Shown one piece after another: positions 4,613-8,004 of a DNA stretch of 8,004 nt (position 1 is its first letter; the number at the start of each line of letters is the position of its first letter). Source of the stretch: JAGXQV01 sp964505475 (GTDB lineage Bacteria > Pseudomonadota > Gammaproteobacteria > Burkholderiales > Sulfuricellaceae); assembly GCA_964505475.1 (NCBI GenBank), contig CAZDIJ010000100.1, forward strand, positions 1 through 8,004, read 5' to 3'. The notes beneath the pieces were generated by a model. The model was given only the letters and a program-made list of their open reading frames with translations. It ran no database searches and had not been told where the DNA came from. Position numbers and translations under genes: made by a program.

Positions 4613-6007
4613 TCAGCGCCCCCCGGCGAGCGCGGCACGCGCCCGGGCGATGGCCTTGCGCACCTGTTCCGGCGCGGTGCCGCCGATGTGGTTGCGGCTG
4701 GCGAGCGAGCCTTCGAGGGTGAGCACCTGGAAAATGTCTTCACCGATCAGGCCGGAAAACTGGCGCAATTCCGCCAGCGGCAGGTCGGCCAGGTCGCAGC
4801 CTTTGCCCTCGGCGTGGCGCACGGCGCGCGCCACCGCTTCGTGGGCGTCGCGGAAAGGCAGCCCCTTCTTCACCAAATAGTCGGCCAAATCGGTGGCGGT
4901 GGCGAATCCTTGCAGCGCGGCGCGGCGCATCGCGTCTTTTTTCACGGTGATGCCGCGCATCATGTCGGCGTAGATCGCCAGGGTGTCGCGCAGGGTATCG
5001 ACGGTGTCGAACAGCGGTTCCTTGTCTTCCTGGTTGTCCTTGTTGTAGGCCAGCGGCTGGGCTTTCATCAGGGTGAGCAGCGCCATCAGGTTGCCGGTGA
5101 CGCGCCCGCTCTTGCCGCGCACCAGTTCCGGCACGTCGGGGTTTTTCTTCTGCGGCATGATGCTGGAGCCGGTGCAGAAACGGTCGGCGATGTCGATGAA
5201 GCCGACGCGCGGACTCATCCACAGGACCAGCTCTTCGGAGAGGCGCGACAGATGGGTCATCACGAGCGCGGCGCAAGCGTTGAATTCGATGGCGAAATCG
5301 CGATCGGAAACCGCGTCGAGCGAGTTCTCGCACACTCCGTCGAAGCCCAGTTCGCGCGCCACCCGCTCGCGGTCGATGGGGAAGCTGGTGCCGGCCAGCG
5401 CCGCCGCGCCCAGCGGCAGGCGGTTGATGCGCTTACGGCAGTCGGCCAGGCGGCCGGCGTCGCGCGCGGTCATTTCGTAATAGGCCATCAGGTGGTGGCC
5501 GAAAGTCACCGGCTGCGCCACCTGCAAGTGGGTGAAACCGGGCATCACGGTGTCGGCATGTTCTTCGGCGAGGTCGAGCAGCGCCGCCTGGAAGTCATTG
5601 ATGAGGCGCAGCAGGTTGTCCACCTCGGCGCGCAGCCACAGGCGCACGTCGGTGGCTACCTGGTCGTTGCGCGAGCGGCCGGTGTGCAGGCGCTTGCCCG
5701 CGTCGCCGATCAGGTCGGTGAGGCGGCGCTCGATGTTCATGTGCACGTCTTCCAGGTCGACCGACCATTCGAAGCGCCCGGCGCGGATGTCTTCGAGTAT
5801 CTTCGCCATGCCGTCGCGGATCGCCGCGAGGCCGGCGTCGGACAGCAGGCCGGCGCCGTGCAGCATGGCGGCGTGGGCGAGCGATCCCTGGATGTCGAAC
5901 TCGGCGAGGCGGTTGTCGAAGGTGACGGAGGCGGTGTAGCGTTTGACCAGTTCGGTCACCGGCTCATTGAAACGTCCCGACCAAGTTTTCTGCGAGGTTT
6001 CTTGCAT
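4613..6007 (-). CDS. argH: Argininosuccinate lyase
   Basis: 464 residues, full length. It catalyses the last step of arginine synthesis: argininosuccinate to arginine plus fumarate, as a cytoplasmic homotetramer of the fumarase/aspartase superfamily. Visible motifs are the N-terminal WSGRF (9-13), HTGRSRND (108-115), the conserved His in PGFTHLQ (His160) and the superfamily signature GSSIMPQKKNP (280-290), whose mobile loop carries the catalytic serine. KDNQEDKEPLFD, another conserved substrate-loop segment, follows at about 325. The start at ATG 6007 gives the expected MQ...TWSGRFNEP beginning. It is divergent from algZ with only 29 bp between start codons, so the two promoters must overlap each other or the coding ends. 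yaiI follows in the same operon. Long antisense ORFs here are GC-rich shadows. Confidence 0.97.
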   Translation of the reverse strand: MQETSQKTWSGRFNEPVTELVKRYTASVTFDNRLAEFDIQGSLAHAAMLHGAGLLSDAGLAAIRDGMAKILEDIRAGRFEWSVDLEDVHMNIERRLTDLIGDAGKRLHTGRSRNDQVATDVRLWLRAEVDNLLRLINDFQAALLDLAEEHADTVMPGFTHLQVAQPVTFGHHLMAYYEMTARDAGRLADCRKRINRLPLGAAALAGTSFPIDRERVARELGFDGVCENSLDAVSDRDFAIEFNACAALVMTHLSRLSEELVLWMSPRVGFIDIADRFCTGSSIMPQKKNPDVPELVRGKSGRVTGNLMALLTLMKAQPLAYNKDNQEDKEPLFDTVDTLRDTLAIYADMMRGITVKKDAMRRAALQGFATATDLADYLVKKGLPFRDAHEAVARAVRHAEGKGCDLADLPLAELRQFSGLIGEDIFQVLTLEGSLASRNHIGGTAPEQVRKAIARARAALAGGR

Positions 6008-6036
6008 GATGAGGCGCGCTTATCCAAAATAGGAAA

Positions 6037-7074
6037 ATGGCGATTATAAATCAAAACCCTGCCTACCCGCCCGCGCTGCCCAACTTCCGCAACCTGGGGG
6101 TGATGCTGCGCATTCTCCTGGCGGTGAACGCGATGAGCGCGGTGGCCGCCCTGCTCAAGGCCGCCGACGCGGCGGGTTTCTGGCGCGAGCTGATCGACAT
6201 CGCGGCGATCCTCCAGCCCATCCTGCTCGCCAGCCTGCTGCTGCTCTACCTCGTCCATCCGTGGCTGGCGCGTCTGCCCTACCGCCTGGGCATGGCGGCG
6301 ACCCTGGCTTTGGTGCTGGCGCTCACCTTGCTGGCGACCCTTGCCGGGCAACGCCTGTTCGAAAGCGGCATGGCGATGCTGGGGCGCCATATGCTGTTCG
6401 CCCTGCTCGCCACAGCGGTGCTGCTGGGCTATTTCCACCTGCGCGGCAAGGCGCTCTCTCCGGCACTCGGCGAGGCGCGCCTGCAAGCCCTGCAAGCGCG
6501 CATCCGCCCGCATTTCCTGTTCAACAGCATCAACGCCGTGCTGTCGCTGGTGCGCAGCGAACCGCAACGCGCCGAGCGGGCGCTGATGGACATGGCAGAC
6601 CTGTTCCGCGTGCTGATGGCCGACAACCGCCAACTCGCCCCGCTGGAGCGGGAAGTCGAATTGTGCCGCCAGTATCTCGACCTGGAAAAACTGCGCTTGG
6701 GCGAGCGCCTGCAAGTAGCCTGGCACATCGACAAGATGCCCGGCGACGCCCTGGTTCCGCCGCTGGTGCTGCAACCCCTGCTGGAAAACGCCGTCTACCA
6801 CGGCATCGAGCCTTCCGCCGAACCGGGCGAAATCAGCCTGGACATCTACCGCAAGCGCGACGAGGTGCATATCGTGCTGACCAACCCCTACCGCCGGGAA
6901 GGCAGCCACCACGCCGGCAACAAGATGGCGCTGGGCAACATCCGCGAGCGCCTCGCCCTGCACTTCGACGCCGAGGCCAGCCTGGACGCCAAGGTGGGCG
7001 ACAAGACCTACCAGGTGCACATCGCCCTCCCCTACACCGCCGATGAAGCCGCTGCGCATCCTGATCGTCGATGA
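6037..7074 (+). CDS. algZ: AlgZ/FimS-type LytS-family sensor histidine kinase
   Basis: 345 residues. Four hydrophobic helices (about 22-42, 52-75, 85-105 and 117-134) form a membrane sensor without an obvious periplasmic domain. A His_kinase (LytS-type) domain follows, with the phosphoacceptor His159 in RPHFLFNSINAVLSL, then an HATPase region with the N-box LQPLLENAVYHGI (245-257) and a G-box-like GNKMALGNIRERL (294-306). It should phosphorylate the AlgR-type regulator encoded next. An AGGA (6031-6034) lies only 2 bases before ATG 6037, an unusually short spacing; the start is kept because PNFRNLGVMLRIL (15-27) matches the usual beginning of AlgZ proteins. The 3' end overlaps algR by 32 bp. 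In Pseudomonas the pair controls alginate, twitching motility and virulence; which targets apply here cannot be read from the sequence. Confidence 0.88.
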   Translation: MAIINQNPAYPPALPNFRNLGVMLRILLAVNAMSAVAALLKAADAAGFWRELIDIAAILQPILLASLLLLYLVHPWLARLPYRLGMAATLALVLALTLLATLAGQRLFESGMAMLGRHMLFALLATAVLLGYFHLRGKALSPALGEARLQALQARIRPHFLFNSINAVLSLVRSEPQRAERALMDMADLFRVLMADNRQLAPLEREVELCRQYLDLEKLRLGERLQVAWHIDKMPGDALVPPLVLQPLLENAVYHGIEPSAEPGEISLDIYRKRDEVHIVLTNPYRREGSHHAGNKMALGNIRERLALHFDAEASLDAKVGDKTYQVHIALPYTADEAAAHPDRR

Positions 7075-7783
7075 CGAAGCTCCGGCGCGCAACCGCCTGC
7101 GCGAGCTGCTGGCCGACTGCGCCGCGTCGCTGCCGCTCGCCGTGGCAGGCGAGGCCGCCAATGGCCGGGAGGCGCTGGAATTCGCCGAGCGCCAGGAAAT
7201 AGATGTGGCGCTGCTCGACATCCGCATGCCGGAAATGGACGGGCTGGAAGCGGCGGAACACCTGCTCAAGCTGGAACGTCCCCCGGCGGTGATCTTCACC
7301 ACCGCCTACGACGGTTACGCCATCCAGGCCTTCGAGGTCAACGCCATCGGCTACCTGCTCAAGCCGGTGCGCCCCGAACGCCTGCTGGCCGCCCTTACCA
7401 AGGCCGCCACCGCACCGCCGCCGCGCCCCGAAAGCCTGCGCGCCGCCGCCGGCGAGCCGCGCCGCCACCTGAGCACGGCCGAGCGCGGCAAGATCACCCT
7501 GATCCCGACTGCCGACATCCTCTACCTGCGCGCCGATCTCAAGTACGTCGCGGCGCGCACCGCCGAGCGCGAATACCTGCTGGAGGAATCGCTCAACCAT
7601 CTGGAACGGGAATTCGGCGAGCGCTTCGTGCGCATCCACCGCAACTGCCTGGTGGCGCGCGAGGCTATCGCCGGTTTTGAAAAAGACGAGGAAGGAGGGT
7701 GGGCGGTGCGGCTGCGCGGCTGCGAGGAAAAGCTGGCGGTGAGCCGGCGCCAGCAGCATCTCGTGAAGGAATTGGGGCGCTAA
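7043..7783 (+). CDS. algR: AlgR-type response regulator, LytTR DNA-binding domain
   Basis: 246 residues. A receiver domain (about 1-118) has the acidic pair D10/D11, phosphoacceptor D59 in LLDIRMPEMDG, T86/T87 in IFTTAYD and K107 in LLKPVRPE. A proline/alanine-rich linker (about 119-140) leads to a LytTR domain (about 143-244) with KITLIPTADILYLRADLKYV and the conserved FVRIHRNCLV segment. LytTR regulators bind direct-repeat DNA sites as dimers. The gene begins inside algZ (32-bp overlap, different frame) and has no strong Shine-Dalgarno, so translation is probably coupled. The argH | algZ-algR order is that of Pseudomonas and many betaproteobacteria, where hemC follows; hemC is not seen in the remaining 221 bp. 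Confidence 0.93.
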   Translation: MKPLRILIVDDEAPARNRLRELLADCAASLPLAVAGEAANGREALEFAERQEIDVALLDIRMPEMDGLEAAEHLLKLERPPAVIFTTAYDGYAIQAFEVNAIGYLLKPVRPERLLAALTKAATAPPPRPESLRAAAGEPRRHLSTAERGKITLIPTADILYLRADLKYVAARTAEREYLLEESLNHLEREFGERFVRIHRNCLVAREAIAGFEKDEEGGWAVRLRGCEEKLAVSRRQQHLVKELGR

Positions 7784-7809
7784 CTCGTTTAGCCTGGAAA
7801 AAGCGGTTT

Positions 7810-7938
7810 AGCCACGGATAAACGCAGGCGATCACGGATTAGCGGTGGCTTGCAATGCGTTCGTCTCGCACCTTCCGGGGGTCGGCAATCATTTTCCAAC
7901 CCGGTTTTATCGGTGTAAATCCGTGGCCATCCGTGGCT
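7810..7938. repeat. Interrupted inverted repeat downstream of algR
   Basis: AGCCACGGAT (7810-7819) and ATCCGTGGCT (7929-7938) are perfect reverse complements. Nested inside, CACGGATT (7833-7840) pairs with AATCCGTG (7918-7925). Spacing between the inner and outer arms is unequal (13 versus 3 bp), so any fold is asymmetric. Related CACGGAT/ATCCGTG intergenic repeats are common in betaproteobacterial genomes; here the element could end the algZR transcript, but no U tract is present. From 7939 to 8004 I see nothing beyond an unsupported ATG at 7975 that stays open to the window edge without a Shine-Dalgarno. Confidence 0.55.
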
Positions 7939-8004
7939 GCCAAAGTTCTTTAAGAGCCTATTTCAGTAGTATCCATGCCCCGCGCCGGAACCATTTGGGG
8001 CGCA

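Noticed and set aside
4166..6049. Long 627-residue plus-strand ORF opposite argH and yaiI
   Set aside because: It is an antisense shadow: the minus strand carries unmistakable argH and yaiI motifs, and the plus-strand product is a low-complexity Gly/Val/His/Gln-rich translation typical of GC-rich third positions.
5956..7302. 448-residue minus-strand ORF opposite algZ/algR
   Set aside because: Same explanation: the plus strand has clear histidine kinase and receiver motifs, and the antisense product is compositionally biased with no motif.
43..7974. GGACACTACTGA at 43-54 resembles the reverse complement of 7963-7974 (11 of 12), as if the two ends of the window carried ends of the same insertion sequence
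   Set aside because: One-mismatch 12-mers are expected many times by chance in 8 kb, and no transposase or target duplication is visible.
7975..8004. Start of a new gene at ATG 7975
   Set aside because: Only ten codons are in the window, there is no Shine-Dalgarno, and the residues match no family I know.

Overview
The window looks like chromosomal DNA of a GC-rich betaproteobacterium. The evidence is the argH / algZ-algR divergent arrangement, a PP_4765-type flavoprotein, a toxin-first HigBA pair and abundant GC-rich REP-like palindromes. No marker gene fixes the genus. The first ~1.28 kb is clearly more AT-rich than the rest and has the look of an acquired or decaying islet.

Layout. Positions 36-88 hold a perfect 10-bp inverted repeat. 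Positions 147-1089 encode an unrecognised two-transmembrane protein, split by a single +1 frame change that falls exactly on a perfect 13-bp hairpin flanked by A and T runs. Directly after its stop comes a compact transcription unit: a near-consensus sigma-70 promoter (1091-1119), a Shine-Dalgarno, a 12-codon ORF (1147-1185) and a strong intrinsic terminator (1237-1269). Its start and tail resemble the two ends of a methyl-accepting chemotaxis protein gene, so it is probably a deletion relic, although it could still make a ~145-nt RNA. Positions 1341-2063 contain no credible gene. They hold two inverted copies of an elaborate structured repeat whose stems differ in sequence between copies but keep pairing, with two REP-like palindromes between them.

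From 2127 the sequence is ordinary dense coding DNA: higB-higA (type II toxin-antitoxin) with a candidate operator, then a HI0933/BaiN-type flavoprotein. Two more REP-like palindromes (4020-4150) lie between this flavoprotein and the convergent argH-yaiI pair. argH (argininosuccinate lyase, arginine synthesis) and the DUF188 gene yaiI are 6 bp apart and probably cotranscribed on the minus strand. Divergent from argH, algZ-algR encode a LytS/AlgZ-type membrane histidine kinase and its LytTR response regulator, overlapping by 32 bp. The argH | algZ-algR order matches the Pseudomonas locus, where hemC follows. Here the next ~220 bp hold an interrupted inverted repeat and no recognisable hemC start.

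The most unusual item is the paired structured repeat at 1341-2063. Compensatory differences between its two copies, plus a UUCG tetraloop and a G-U pair that favour one strand, suggest a conserved folded RNA or single-stranded DNA element rather than random intergenic sequence.
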